In this document: positions 1 to 10,752 of the stretch, in pieces
Layout: each line of letters starts with the position of its first letter
Position numbering within the stretch: the stretch's first letter is position 1
Assembly (NCBI GenBank): GCA_034509735.1
Contig: JACGWO010000002.1
Coordinates: 50,527,115-50,591,114 of the forward strand
Source: Sesamum alatum
Taxonomy: Eukaryota; Streptophyta; Magnoliopsida; Lamiales; Pedaliaceae
Length of the DNA: 64,000 bases
Direction: 5' to 3'
Translations under genes and position numbers: made by a program
The notes under the pieces: model-generated
Seen by the model: only the letters and a program-made list of their open reading frames with translations
What the model was told of the DNA's origin: nothing
Databases searched by the model: none

Positions 1-2014
1 TCGTGAATAATTAAATACATGTCCAATCATGTCAAGGGTTGTTCTAGCTATAAACTTTAAATTTCTAACAGAAATAGAGGGTAAACACTTACAGGATCAG
101 CGCTCTTCTTTGCTTTTGAGTCTCCCCCTGAACTATCAGCTGGTTTTGCCTCTTGGACATTTTTATTTGGCTTGGAATCTTCAACCTTATTAGCAGGTTT
201 TAATGCCTGGTAAAAAAAAAATGTCGATAATAAAGATGTGGCAGAAAAGACTTTCAAGGGATAACTGTTGAAAATACGAATCTCCCGAAATTAGCAAACA
301 TGCTATGTGTTGTGCCAGGATTATTGCTATACCCCACCACCTGGCATATTGTTTTCCCTTTTATCGAAGTCGTGGTCGAATGATATATAAAATGGCTTCC
401 AGTAATCAATCATAAAAGTACTACGGCAATTGATTGGGAATTACTCACAGGAGGCGCAAATTGAACCTTCTCTAGAAAAATCTTTTTCGAATAGATTCCA
501 ACTTCCTCCTTGTTCTGCAATGCAAGTGAAAATGGTGGATCAAATCCGAAAAGGGGAAAGAAGAAAAATCAAAAGCCAAAAGGGAATGTAAAATAATAAA
601 ATAGAAATGAAACTGTTATAGATGGTTATTGATTTACAACCAGTTCCCACTAATAATGCTAATTAAGGATATGAAAATTAGAGCATAACGTTATTCATTA
701 TTACATTCAGTCGCCAAGATGGGTCCATAATTACATGCATACGTTAGCGATACTGCAACCTTCTCATGATATTCAGTTAAAGATGGTGAATGCAATTAAA
801 GAGAACACGGAAATTTGGATCAAAATAGTTTTGATAGTACCGATCTTCCTCTGACCTCAGTTTTTTCTTTTTTTCCTTTTTAATATCACAATCTAAATAC
901 ATCTGCATTGGGATTTCAACAGTTTTGTGTTTTGAATAGGAAATGAAACAAAAAGATCCCCTTCCCACATTTACATGCATGGAAAAAGGAAACAATGACT
1001 ATCAAATAGATGAGTTTTGCATCACTTAAAGAAAAGGGCAAATAAAGATAAATGAACAAAATGAGACAGACAATCTTTATTGGACCACCTCTATCTACCT
1101 GGATGTAATCGGCCCATCTCAACAGATGTGGATACTTTGCTCTATCTGCACCTGATAGACCAATCTGCAGCTCGCACACAACAAAAGACAATTAAAATTG
1201 ATGAAATCTCTCTCTACATAAACGAGCATAATTCCATCACCGTCAGCACATAGTCTGCTAAATTAACGAGCACTTATTCCATGAAGGTAACACACACATA
1301 CACATTCTGAAATACATTTTGTGTTCCCATTTGTACTAAATCAGGCAACGCAAAGTAAATTTAAGTCAGGACACATTTTAGATGAAACAACTCCAAAATT
1401 TAATCCAACATGCACCACTCCATTCAGCAGCACAGTATATGGAAAATTACATACCATGTATGAATGCACAGCTGAAAAGGCAATAATGTCAGCAGCAGAA
1501 GGTTTCAACCCATTGCCCAGTAAAACAGACTTCGTAATCAGCTCTTCATTCAAGTCGCTAAGACCCTTAACCGCCTCATTGGAGCTCAAGAAACTTTCGG
1601 CAAATTCTATCCATTTCATCAGCTGGGACCAAAACGTCCGGCTTTTAACATCAAACTTCTTGATTTTCAACATTGTCTCAAACAGACAGACACACACAAA
1701 CAGATGTAAATATAAAGTTGGTAATTCACCTCATTATTCTTAACAAGTGCATCACCATTGGATGACTTCTTCAAAATGCTTGTGCACAGGCTCCTAAAAT
1801 CACTGCCCGAATCACTTGCAAACGGGCTCTGCACAAACCAATGGCAATAGAGAATCGAATTTTCACCAACACTAAAATCCCTATTGTGAGAACATTAATC
1901 CGATTATGAAAACTCCTGAAATTAATCAAAAAGTAACAGGACGCTTACGGGATCCACAGAGAGGTGTTTACAGAGAGCAAGAACCATGTTCTTCTTCGCA
2001 TTTGAAGAACCCAT
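1..2014 (-). CDS. EMAPII/Arc1p-like tRNA-binding cofactor (AIMP1-like), 5' part only
   Basis: Six exons read on the minus strand: 1949-2014, 1730-1828, 1455-1676, 1099-1164, 449-514 and 93-206, all phase 0 with GT..AG introns. The gene continues past the left edge. The start is the ATG at 2014 (MGSSNAKKNMVLALCKHLSV). The 211 visible residues hold an N-terminal GST-C-like helical region ending in RWADYIQ (about residues 131-150), then a charged Lys/Glu/Ser-rich linker (174-211). From memory, this order matches the plant protein annotated as aminoacyl-tRNA-synthetase-complex-interacting multifunctional protein 1-like (Arabidopsis At2g40660 type), in which an OB-fold EMAPII tRNA-binding domain follows. 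That domain would lie outside the window. The family binds tRNA and assists aminoacyl-tRNA synthetases in the cytosol. An N-terminal appendage of another synthetase-associated protein is the alternative. Exon structure is solid; the name is moderately sure. Confidence 0.65.
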
Positions 2015-2278
2015 TGCTAGAAATTCCAGGCTTCGATAATTCTTCACTTTTTTCCCCCAACAAAAATGTAGTAGAATTTCAACTGTTAAACCACGACAAA
2101 ATATTCGTTAGGGTTTCTTTTTTCTTTTCTTCCTTTTTCCATCACGTCGATGGGCTTATGAAAATTGGGCCAATGTGTTTGATCCAAATAAACGATCGCA
2201 GGCCAGGTTTTCTTGTTTGGATGAAAAATTTCATTCTCTGACTCCTTTTATAAAACTAGAAGAAGACATCGCAACAAG

Positions 2279-2350
2279 GTGGCTGTAGTTTAGTGGTGAG
2301 AATTCCACGTTGTGGCCGTGGAGACCTGGGCTCGAATCCCAGCAGCCACA
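2279..2350 (+). tRNA. tRNA-His (GTG), copy 1
   Basis: A 72-nt gene with a complete cloverleaf: acceptor stem GTGGCTG/CAGCCAC plus A73, anticodon stem CCACG/CGTGG, anticodon GTG at 2312-2314, T-arm with GGCTCGAATCC. There is no intron and no encoded CCA. A T-run at 2361-2367 can serve as the Pol III terminator. It differs from the copy at 11350 by one base in the D-loop (G instead of A at tRNA position 20). Confidence 0.97.
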
Positions 2351-2519
2351 CTTAGGTTGGTTTTTTTATGTTTTTCCTTAAATATAAAAGTTATATCAGC
2401 ATTAAATTTTTGTATTACCTAATAATCACAAAAAAAAAAAAAATCAAACTTGTAAGGGTCGAATATTAATTTTTTTGAAGTGATTGGAAATCTAGAAAAA
2501 TGCCTTCCCTTTTGTATTA
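2351..2519. other. tRNA-His 3' flank, homologous to the flank of the second tRNA-His
   Basis: AT-rich flank sharing TACCTAATAATCACAAA and an aaaatgcctt..ttttgtat block with the sequence downstream of the tRNA at 11350. The homology stops at the Helitron boundary at 2519/2520 and appears to resume after 3959. Confidence 0.7.
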
Positions 2520-3959
2520 CTAGCAATCAACGCACGCGGTACCCACGCGCATAAACTTTTAAGCGTAAACTAAGAGAACACAATATATCTTCAAATCGTA
2601 AACTAAATAAAATTGTATATTTTTAATTTAAACACATAAGTTTGATGTCCATAAATTCTCTAATCAATACAACTAATTTACACATGTAACCTAAGTATGT
2701 GTGATTAGCATTTTCAGTTCTCCCATGTGTTCATATGCTTAATCTGAATTAAAGCACATATGAGGTCAATATAGGCATTTAAAAATTTGGTTGGTTTAAT
2801 CAAAAATGAAAAAAAAGTTATCTTGAGAGAATTAATACAATATCTTTGGAAACAATATAACTCGATTTCACTAATCAAATTTTTTGCTTAAAATCAACTA
2901 TTTTTTTATTTTATTTTTTTTGTGCAGAGTAGGTGAAATCGTCATTCCACGTGTACTCCAACTAATTTTTTAGGAGATATATTGAATCAATATAACTCAT
3001 GTGCTTCAAAGTTAATGGAATAAATAAAAAGAAAATAAGTACTCGGCCTTTTGCAATCGCCTATACAAAAAGCTTAAAGGTTGTATTAAGTGCACATACT
3101 AATCATTATTCAATCAAATGTGCAACAAAGGGTTCAGGGAGCCCCTGTCCATCCAAGTGTCAGAAAACGTATAAAAATGAAGTATTTGTCCTTATCGAAT
3201 TACTTATCAATTTGAAAAGAAAAATAAAAGCAAAGGACATGTAAAAGCACATTAAAATAATTTTATTTTACATATAAATCAACCTCTCTTTGTATAATTG
3301 GTATACACTTACAAATTCCAAAGGAATCTCTCAAACACACCTACAAATTAGAAGTTGAAATTTCATAAATAATAGAACATAAGACTAATTAAAACTCAAA
3401 ATATGAAAATTCTAATCCAATCCAATCCAGTGTGGCCCAAATCACAAAAAAACAAGCACAATTACAAAATGTAATTTCAATAAGTTAGAAGGCGATGGAC
3501 ACAACATGAAATCTTTTGATTAATCAAAAATCGAACACAATTACAAAATGTCAATTCAACACTTTGTTTTATTTTATATTTTTAATAATTAATATACCAT
3601 TACATATAACCATCGTTAGAGAAAATAAGAAGTGGAATACAACCTTATTTTGGGATATTTATGCACAAAGAGAGAGGAGAGGGGGGGTTACAACGTGTGA
3701 TTGTGGCTTGGTTTTGGAGAGAGAGGAAAAAGAGAAGAATTTGGAGAATTGAATGGTATTTTGGGTAGTTTCAAATTTTGGTATGAGAACTACCAAAATA
3801 TGCTAACTTTCCATTTTTAACCTCTACAAATTAAAAAATTCATTTTGTAGAAATAAAGAGGTGAATGGATTATGCAAAAAAAAAGGATATTTTTTTAAAA
3901 TTACACAAATAACTTCCTTCTTAGACACAAAAGAGGCTTTGCTTTTATAATAGTATTGA
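2520..3959 (-). mobile_element. Non-autonomous Helitron, 1440 bp
   Basis: On the minus strand the element starts at 3959 with TCAATACTATTATAAAAGC, preceded by A, and ends in CTAG (2520-2523) followed by T. This is the A|TC...CTAG|T rule of Helitrons. A GC-rich hairpin (CGCG, 7-nt loop, CGCG) lies 10-15 nt before the CTAG, inside an otherwise AT-rich stretch. I see no Rep/helicase coding, so it depends on an autonomous partner. Short ORFs at 2999 and 3516 have no recognisable domain. The paralogous tRNA locus at 11.35-11.70 kb looks like the empty site. Confidence 0.75.
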
Positions 3960-4744
3960 TTATTGTAACAATTTATATGATATGCTTTTGAAAGTGTAAA
4001 ATTTTTACGCTTGATATATAAAAAATCTATACCAGTCTATATATAATAAAATATAAATATAAAGGCTATTAAAAAAAGTGTCATGTATGCGTATATTTAA
4101 ATAGGTCTATTTTGAATTTTATTTTGCTATGTAAGGAAATATTGTTTTCCTCTAAAAAAAATATTTATTTTATTTTTATTAACATTTAGATAAGTGTATA
4201 ATTATTTATATTCATCCAAAATATTTCACTCGATTATTTTGGATAAATTAGTTAACACTATAATTTAACTTTTATTTTGATATTTTAATGTTTGTTATAC
4301 TTTTGTGCTTTTATACTTATTAATTATTTCAATTTTAAATTTAAAAGTATTTATCATTTTAATTACTTTTATATGTTAAATTTTTATCGATAGTAATGAA
4401 TGTTTCATACTTTTAATTTTTTTCAGATATACCACAAGTGTCAAAAAATCAAAACAAGGTAAGTTTTGACCTATTAACAAAATACAAAAATTCCAATCTC
4501 CCTGTAGTTTATGGTAGCGATTTTCGAATATTCATACTTAGGCTTTTCAAAAATATAATTAAAATATTTTGTCAATTAATTCATTCTTAATAACTTTATT
4601 AGGGGTAATCATAAAAGTTTCTTATTATTCTAAAATGTATTGGGCTACATTTTTATTTAAAAGACAAATATATACATCATTTCTAACCCTAAATGCGCGT
4701 ATTGCGTAAAAGGAATTGGAACTTCAAAATCATAATGGTACGTA
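3960..4744. other. AT-rich intergenic DNA
   Basis: No gene seen. The first ~25 bases continue the duplicated tRNA-His flank. The motif acatttagataagtg followed by a ggataaattagtt block near 4185-4255 recurs near 17.79-17.97 kb, so part is dispersed repeat. Confidence 0.6.
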
Positions 4745-5185
4745 GGGATGATCACGGTGCAGTTTAGATTTCTTTAAATTTATTTTCAATTTAAATTGTT
4801 ATTGGTGATTTTATAAAATAAAATAAAATTTTAAATTAAAACTTTTGAAATCAAAATCAAATGTGTGGTTTTGGACTGTTTGACGATTTTACTACTTATA
4901 ATAAAAATAAGACGTTGAAACTAACAAAAAAACTAACAAAATTTAACAAACTAACAAAATATAATTGGAATAATTAAGGTCAAATGCACAGTAATTTAAG
5001 AATATATAGTTAAAGTCTTTAAGTAACAAAATATAACAAGTTTTGGAATAATTAAAATTAAATATACAATAGTTCAAAAGATATAATACAACTAAAAGTC
5101 TTTAAAAACATATTAAATGTCAAGTTCTAATTTCTAACTGCAATGAGATTTGATACACCAAATAATTATACGGTATAAATTAAAA
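4745..5185 (+). mobile_element. Left half of a DNA transposon interrupted by the MULE
   Basis: Begins GGGATGATCACGGTGCAG. It aligns along its length with the left half of the intact copy at 41572 (shared: cacggtgcag, gattttataaaataaa, aaaatcaaa, tttctaactgcaatga, acaccaaataattc). The matching right half is at 10753-11325. Non-coding; the superfamily is not assigned, although the near-palindromic TGATCA termini and gcggtgc subterminal motifs suggest class II. Confidence 0.75.
5176..5185 (+). repeat. Left target-site duplication of the MULE
   Basis: TAAATTAAAA, repeated exactly at 10753-10762 on the other side of the element. Nine to ten bases is the normal duplication size for Mutator-like transposases. 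Confidence 0.9.
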
Positions 5186-5305
5186 GGGTAAAATGCAATT
5201 TGCCCCCCTGTGTTATGAAAAAAGAGCAAAAAACCCCCTGTGTTATAAAAAAGAGCAAAAAACCCCCTCGTGTTACAAAAAATGAAGCACACTGCCCCCT
5301 GGAGT
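5186..5305 (+). repeat. Left terminal inverted repeat of the MULE
   Basis: Contains three spaced CCCCCTGTGTTA/CCCCCTCGTGTTA units separated by A-rich spacers. The right end (10630-10752) carries the same units inverted. Repeated subterminal motifs are typical transposase-binding sites in this superfamily. Confidence 0.85.
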
Positions 5306-5970
5306 AAAAATGCGTGGAATTGAAGGAAAAATGCCCAAAATACCCCTCCTTATAATGAAATATTCTGACTGCGTTGACCCATTAGAAATTAGGGTTTTTT
5401 CATTTCTAAAAGAGAGAGGCGATCCAAAACTTTTTTCTCTACACCATACGTGCGATTTGGCAAAAATCTGAAGATTTTACCGTTCAATCTTGCAAAAAGT
5501 TGTTTTACAAGGTACCATTTTACTTTGAGGAACTTTTTTTGTTAATTTTTGTGGTTTATTTTTGGGTTTTTTTTAATGAAAATGACGAACACCACTTCGA
5601 CGTTTTGTAGTGAACACGAGGGATTTATACAACTGGAATCTTGTGAAGATACTACGACGGTGTTAAGGTAAGTCTTCGTATGTTTTTTTATATATTTTTT
5701 GATCGATGTTTGTTGATTTTAATAAAGTATATTTGGATGATTTGTAGAGTTTCTGTACGTTGGACCACCAGTGCAGACAACCAACCTTTCAATAATATTT
5801 TTATTAAAAAAGGTAAGAGCCCTAATTTTTTTTTTAATATTTTTTGTCCTCTTTTGTTATGAGTACTGATTTTTTTTTTTTATCTTTTGTAGTGATATTG
5901 TGGTGATTCTGGTGGTGGATCCACAGAGTGGGGCTCGAAAAGTGTGTTGTTGACTTCTACTGGTGCTGCA
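5306..5970 (+). promoter_or_regulatory. MULE transposase promoter and 5' leader
   Basis: Non-coding DNA between the TIR and the first coding ATG. GT..AG-like boundaries (GGTAAGTC near 5669, GGTAAGAG near 5812) suggest a spliced leader. The exact start of transcription cannot be placed. Confidence 0.4.
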
Positions 5971-8900
5971 ATGAAGGTAGGTCCGCTGTTTCCCCATTTT
6001 TACCCGTTTTTTGTTGGATATTGGTTGTATATTGAATATGACTAAATTGATGTGGTCCCCTGTTTCCCCCTTTTTACCCGTTTTTTGTTGGATGTTATGC
6101 TAGTGACATGTGCATTTCCCCCCCTGTGATACAATTATGTGCATGTTTTGTATTTAACCAAGTTGAGGGCATATTTTATTAAAACTGATGGAAGTATGTA
6201 TTGTGTTTTTATTATATTGCAGAGTTTTGAATACCATAGCATACAATTTCATTGGGGTGGTAAATTTGTTGAAAAACCTAAGTTCAGATATGTTGGTGGA
6301 AATATGAAAATATTTGAAAATGTAGATATAGATTATCTTGGGTTCTATGAATTAGGGGAGATGTATGAGCAATGTGGTGGGAAAAAATATGCCCTCAACT
6401 TTTATTATTGTGTTCCTACACAAGATTTAGAAAGAGGCCTAAGAAAGATAAAAAATGAATGCACTGATTTTGATTTGTGTATGTCAGACTTGCAAAATGT
6501 GCATAGAGGTTTGGATGTCCCAATTAAAATTTATGTGGAGGAAGATGAAGGAGAACCACTTCAAATTATAGACAGTCAGGGTAATGTAATAAGTAAAGAA
6601 CAAGAAGAAGATATTATGCTTCTTTTAAATGGAATTAACTTTGATGAATTAGATGAAGGGTTTGTGTTTGAGGGAGAAACACAGAGGCAGGACTGTGAGG
6701 GGCAGGGGATGGGCAGGGTTGAGGTTGAGGGTGCTCAGGACAGGCAGGACTGTGAGGGCAGGGATTAGAGGGCCAAGGTATAAATGGGGCTGAGTTTGAG
6801 GGTGATGTGGACAGGCAGAACTGTGAGGGGCAGGGTAAGGGTGGGCAGGGTCAGGATAGGACTGAAAATGTGAATGTTTCTGATGATGTGGCTGAAAATG
6901 TGAATGTAAACTTGGCTGAAAATGTGAATGAAACTGTTAATGAAAACCTGACAGAAACTGTAAAGGATAAGGGGAAAAGGAAGCTATATGAACAATTTTT
7001 AAATGAGTCCTCATCAGAGTTGATGATTCCTCTGATGAGGATTATGTGCAGCCTATGCTTGATAGTGAGTCTGATACTCCTAGTCTTGTTTTAGAAGACA
7101 TTGAATTTGAAAGTGATGATGATATTTTCAGTGACAAGAACCCAACAAAAACAGAACTTGTCAAGAAACTAAAAAAGGTTTTGAAAGGTTGCCAAAAAGC
7201 TAAAACAAAAATGAATGAAACAGAGGTAACTGAAGAGGGTTGGGCATCTGAATGTGATGAGGATGACCTGGAATCTTTGCCAGGCAGTGAGGGAGAAACA
7301 AATGATAAACACCCTGTGTTTAAAGACTCAACCAGATTGAAGTCTTTAAACTTGGTGGATGGGATGACATTCAAAAATACAAAACAGTTTAGGGAAGTTT
7401 TAAGGGACTGGTGTATCAGACATGGATATGACCTTGAATATATAAAGAATGAAACTTCTAGGATAACTGCTAAATGCAAAGTTGATGGGTGTCAGTGGAG
7501 AATTCATGCCTCACATGTCATGAAGGGTCCCACTTTCCAAATAAAATCAGTGAAGGGTGAACACACTTGTGCTAGAACGTATGATAATAGCCTGGCAAAG
7601 GCTACATACTTGGCCAAACGAATGGAAGATGCCATAAGGGATCATCCTTCAATCCCAATTCAGCAGTTAAAAAACAGAATTTTGACAAAATGCAGTGTGG
7701 GTGTAAGTAGATATAAGGTCATGAGGGCTAAAAGGAAAGCTTTAGAAGCTATCAGGGGTGCTGATGCAATGCAATATGAAAAGTTATGGGATTACTGTGA
7801 GACTGTTAGACATTTCAATCCAGGTAGTAAGCTGATTTTGAAAAAGTTTGAAAATTCTGACCCACCTGTGTTTGATAAAATGTATGTCTCATATTGGGCT
7901 TTAAGAAAGGGGTTTCTAGAGGGATGTAGACCCATAATAGGTCTTGATGGATGTTTCCTCAAGACATGTTATGGGGGTCAATTACTTGTAGCTGTTGGTA
8001 GAGATGGGAATGATAACATGTTTCCCATTGCCATGGCTGTTGTACAAGTAGAAAACAGGGAAACATGGACATGGTTTCTAAATGAGTTGCTTGATGAAAT
8101 TGGGGGGTTGGGCACCAATAAATGGTCCTTTATTTCAGATAGACAAAAGGGTCTAATTGAAGCATTGAAGGAACTAGTCCCAGACAGTGAACACAGGTTT
8201 TGTACAAGGCATATGTATCAAAACTTTAAGCTTAAATTCAAGTCTGTTGAGTTGAAAGAATTTTTTTGGAAGGCTGCTTCTACTGCAAATAAAAAAGACT
8301 TTGAAAGATACATGAAAGAAATACAAGAACTTGACCCAAAAGTGTCTGAAGATGTAGAGACAGCCCATGAATGGTTAATGAAGATAAGTCCTCAACACTG
8401 GTCTAGGGCATTTTTTCCTGTTGATAGCAAATGTGATATATTGGTTAACAACTTGTGTGAAAGCTTCAATAATTATATTCTTGAAGCAAGGGATAAACCT
8501 ATAATCACAATGCTTGAATGGATAAGAACCAGGTTAATGATGAGGTTGCAACAGAAAAGGGAGGGGATGGAGAAATATGCAGGGACAGTTTGTCCCAACA
8601 TTCTGAAAAAAATCAATAAACAACAAAAGGCTGCTAGGAATTGTTTTAGCAGATGGTGTGGGGGTAATGAGTTTGAAATAGACCACTTTTTAGACAAGTA
8701 TGTGGTGGATTTAGACAAAAAAACATGCACTTGTGGCATGTTTCAATTGAATGAATACCCTTGCTGCCATGCATGTGCAGCAATTGGGTCAAAAAGAGTC
8801 CAAATTGAGGAGTTTGTTGAACATTGGTATAAGAAAGATACATATCTGAGGGTCTATAGTGATATGATACATGTTGTACCTGGGGCTAAAGACTACATTA

Positions 8901-9669
8901 GTACAACATTTGAACCCTTTAGACCACCCCCAATGAAGACAAAAAGAGGCAGGCCAAAGAAGTTGAGGAGAAAAGGCCCTGATGAGCTTCAGCAAAAAAG
9001 GGTGTCAACCAGGAAGGGGTTGACACACACTTGCAGCAAGTGCCTCACTGTAGGACACAACAAAATAGGATGCAAGGGACCAATTCACCCAAAGTCCAAA
9101 TACTTCAAGGTAATTTCATTTGAATCTGCCATTTCTAAGTTTATTGCAAAAGTTTAAGTACTAACAATAAATTTGCAGGGAAGTATACCTGAAGAGATCC
9201 CTCAAGGATCTCAAGCACCAGTTGCAAGCCAGGAGCAACCCATCCCAACAGTCAGGAAAAGGGTAATTTTTATTTTTAGCTTTCAAGCTTTATCTAAGGT
9301 TTAAAATGTAACCTTATTTCCTTCTTTTTGAATTTCAGAAGAAGGCAAAATCTGCCCAAAATGAGACAAGTGAACAGCCTGAAAGTAGATCTGCAGCTTC
9401 TAGGGTAAGCATAATCTGCACAATATATGTAATTTTACGATTTAATACTTATGCTTAACCATTTTCTTTGTTTTTTGTAGGAAGAAATTACCTACCAAGG
9501 CCCTAGAAATGCATCCTTGCTTGGCAGATCTGCTGCAAGTTCAGCAGGAACAATGGGTGATACACCAAGGCCATCAAATCCTGCAAAAAGCAAATATAAC
9601 AAAAGGCCAACTATATCAGATGTGTTGGAAAAAATCAAAGAAAGAAGCAAGAGAAGGCTGTCGAAGTGA
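5971..9669 (+). pseudogene. MULE transposase (MURA-type; PB1-like, MuDR DNA-binding, MULE DDE, SWIM, zinc knuckle), frame broken twice
   Basis: Exons: 5971-5976 (ATG AAG), 6223-9109, 9179-9262, 9339-9404, 9481-9669 (TGA). Domains in order: PB1-like N-terminus (HWGGKFV...YVGG, 6223-6560); degenerate Gly/Gln/Asp repeats and an acidic linker (6680-7130); MuDR DNA-binding domain (7350-7570, ending GEHTC); MULE DDE domain (7930-8230) with Asp in GLDGCFLK, Asp in ISDRQKGL and CTRHMYQNF; SWIM finger CTCGMFQLNEYPCCHA (8730-8775); AT-hook-like KTKRGRPKK (8938); CCHC knuckle CSKCLTVGHNKIGC. Two one-base deficits interrupt it: a short G-run near 6760 (stop at 6766-6768), and a T-run near 7017. About 1077 residues would be expected without them. 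The family cuts and pastes DNA between long TIRs. The 3' exons encode a basic Ser/Lys-rich tail. Confidence 0.9.
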
Positions 9670-10030
9670 ATGTGAATGTGAATTTCAAATATTGCTGTTT
9701 TTGTTGTCTTTAGCTGTTCAAGATGTCAAACATTGATGTTTTTGGTTGGGAAATAGGCTGTCAAAGTGAATAGGTTTTTGTTTGGAAACTAGGCTGTTCA
9801 GGATGAAGAACGAATATTGATGTTTTTGGCTGTTTTTGGGATTGAACACTTTTATATCCTATTTGTTGGAATTAATTTTTTTTTTCTGTTTTTATTTACT
9901 ATCCACTTTAATAGTTTTGTTCTCTAAACAGGTTGAATAATTAAGATAACAAACAAAAACCCATAAATTGGAACATTTCATCTGCAAACATATCTTCAAA
10001 TTCAACAACAAATTACATTGAAAATTACTT
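9670..10030. other. MULE spacer between the two convergent genes
   Basis: Holds the 3' UTR of the transposase gene, including a diverged direct repeat (ggctgtcaa/gttca and gatgtttttgg at about 9705-9850), and the 3' end of the minus-strand gene. No other coding potential. Confidence 0.6.
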
Positions 10031-10435
10031 TCATTTCATTAAAAGAACTAAGACTAATAAAAAGAGCACACTACTAACCCCTATCCAAAAGTTAACACTT
10101 TTCCCTATTTTTTCTTCTTTTACATCAACAGATCCACCATTTTTTGTCGCCCTTGAAACCACATCGTCAACATCAAATTCTTCATCTACATGCCTTGAAT
10201 CACAGTGCTCCTCAAACTCATGGCAGAATTCGTCGTCACCGTGACCATGGAAATCTACAGGGATCCCACTTGGCACCCATGTTGCTCTCTCGGGTTCAAT
10301 CCATCGAAAAAAATTACAACTTTGAAATCTGCAACAATAGTATAATTTACCTTTAGATGGCTTTCTTTGAGATTCCACCGTTCTAATTTCAGCCTTCACA
10401 TTGCACAAACAAAATGGCGTATTTGAAAACCTCAA
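10031..10435 (-). CDS. GRF-type zinc-finger protein with C-terminal membrane segment, second gene of the MULE
   Basis: A 134-codon frame that opens without an ATG. It shows the GRF finger layout: PFCLCNVKAEIRTVESQ, then YYCCRFQSCNFFRWIEPE (C-x-C ... C-x4-C followed by FFRW). An acidic segment (HEFEEHCDSRHVDEEFDVDDV) follows, then a hydrophobic C-terminal helix (residues about 115-133). GRF fingers occur in nucleic-acid-binding proteins, but no role for this gene can be read from sequence. It faces the transposase tail to tail, like mudrA/mudrB of maize MuDR, though it shows no similarity I can see to MURB. The 5' end is uncertain: an upstream ATG frame (10542, MAGLSLFLP) reaches a stop just before the finger, so a frameshift, lost codon or missed intron is likely. 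Confidence 0.7.
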   Translation of the reverse strand: MRFSNTPFCLCNVKAEIRTVESQRKPSKGKLYYCCRFQSCNFFRWIEPERATWVPSGIPVDFHGHGDDEFCHEFEEHCDSRHVDEEFDVDDVVSRATKNGGSVDVKEEKIGKSVNFWIGVSSVLFLLVLVLLMK

Positions 10436-10629
10436 ATCGAGACGTTGCTTGTACTCATTGGAATTAAAATTCCGTTTTGCAGCAATTCTGGACTGTTTTT
10501 TTCATCTAAAAATGTGGGAAGAAATAGTGAAAGCCCAGCCATTTTTATTTACAAAGCAAAGGGCAAAAGAGTCAAAAAAAGAGTAAAAAACGTGTACAAA
10601 GCGCAGGTTCCGCGCGTGAGGTCCACTTC

Positions 10630-10752
10630 ACGCACGGAGGGGGCTCCTTACTCTATTATTTGTAACACGAGGGGGTTTTTTGCCACTTAAAATAACACAG
10701 GGGGGTAATTGCACATTACCCATAACACAGGGGAGGTAATTGCATTTTTCCC
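10630..10752 (-). repeat. Right terminal inverted repeat of the MULE
   Basis: Inverse partner of 5186-5305, with three CCCCCTGTGTTA/CCCCCTCGTGTTA motifs read on the minus strand, ending in GGGAAAAATGC at 10752. Confidence 0.85.

Larger units (their letters stand above)
5186..10752 (+). mobile_element. Mutator-like element (MULE), 5567 bp, two-gene type
   Basis: Bounded by an exact 10-bp duplication and by inverted termini (GGGTAAAATGC left, GGGAAAAATGC read inward from the right). The TIRs extend about 100 bp as clustered C5TGTGTTA motifs: three at 5200-5275 and three in reverse at 10660-10740. Inside are a plus-strand MURA-type transposase gene with introns and a convergent minus-strand GRF zinc-finger ORF. 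The transposase frame is broken twice, so this copy is probably non-autonomous unless those breaks are sequencing errors. It inserted into an older DNA transposon whose intact relative lies at 41.57-42.57 kb. Confidence 0.93.

Noticed and set aside
777..1743. Longer single-frame ORFs at the left end (both strands)
   Set aside because: They are exons read through into introns, or antisense shadows; the spliced minus-strand model explains the coding blocks in phase.
4036..4740. Possible further Helitron (TCTATATATAATA at 4036)
   Set aside because: Preceded by G instead of A, and no hairpin plus CTAG end could be found downstream before the next element.
7042..8995. Minus-strand frames opposite the transposase
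   Set aside because: No homology or domain; the plus strand holds the full MURA-type domain series.
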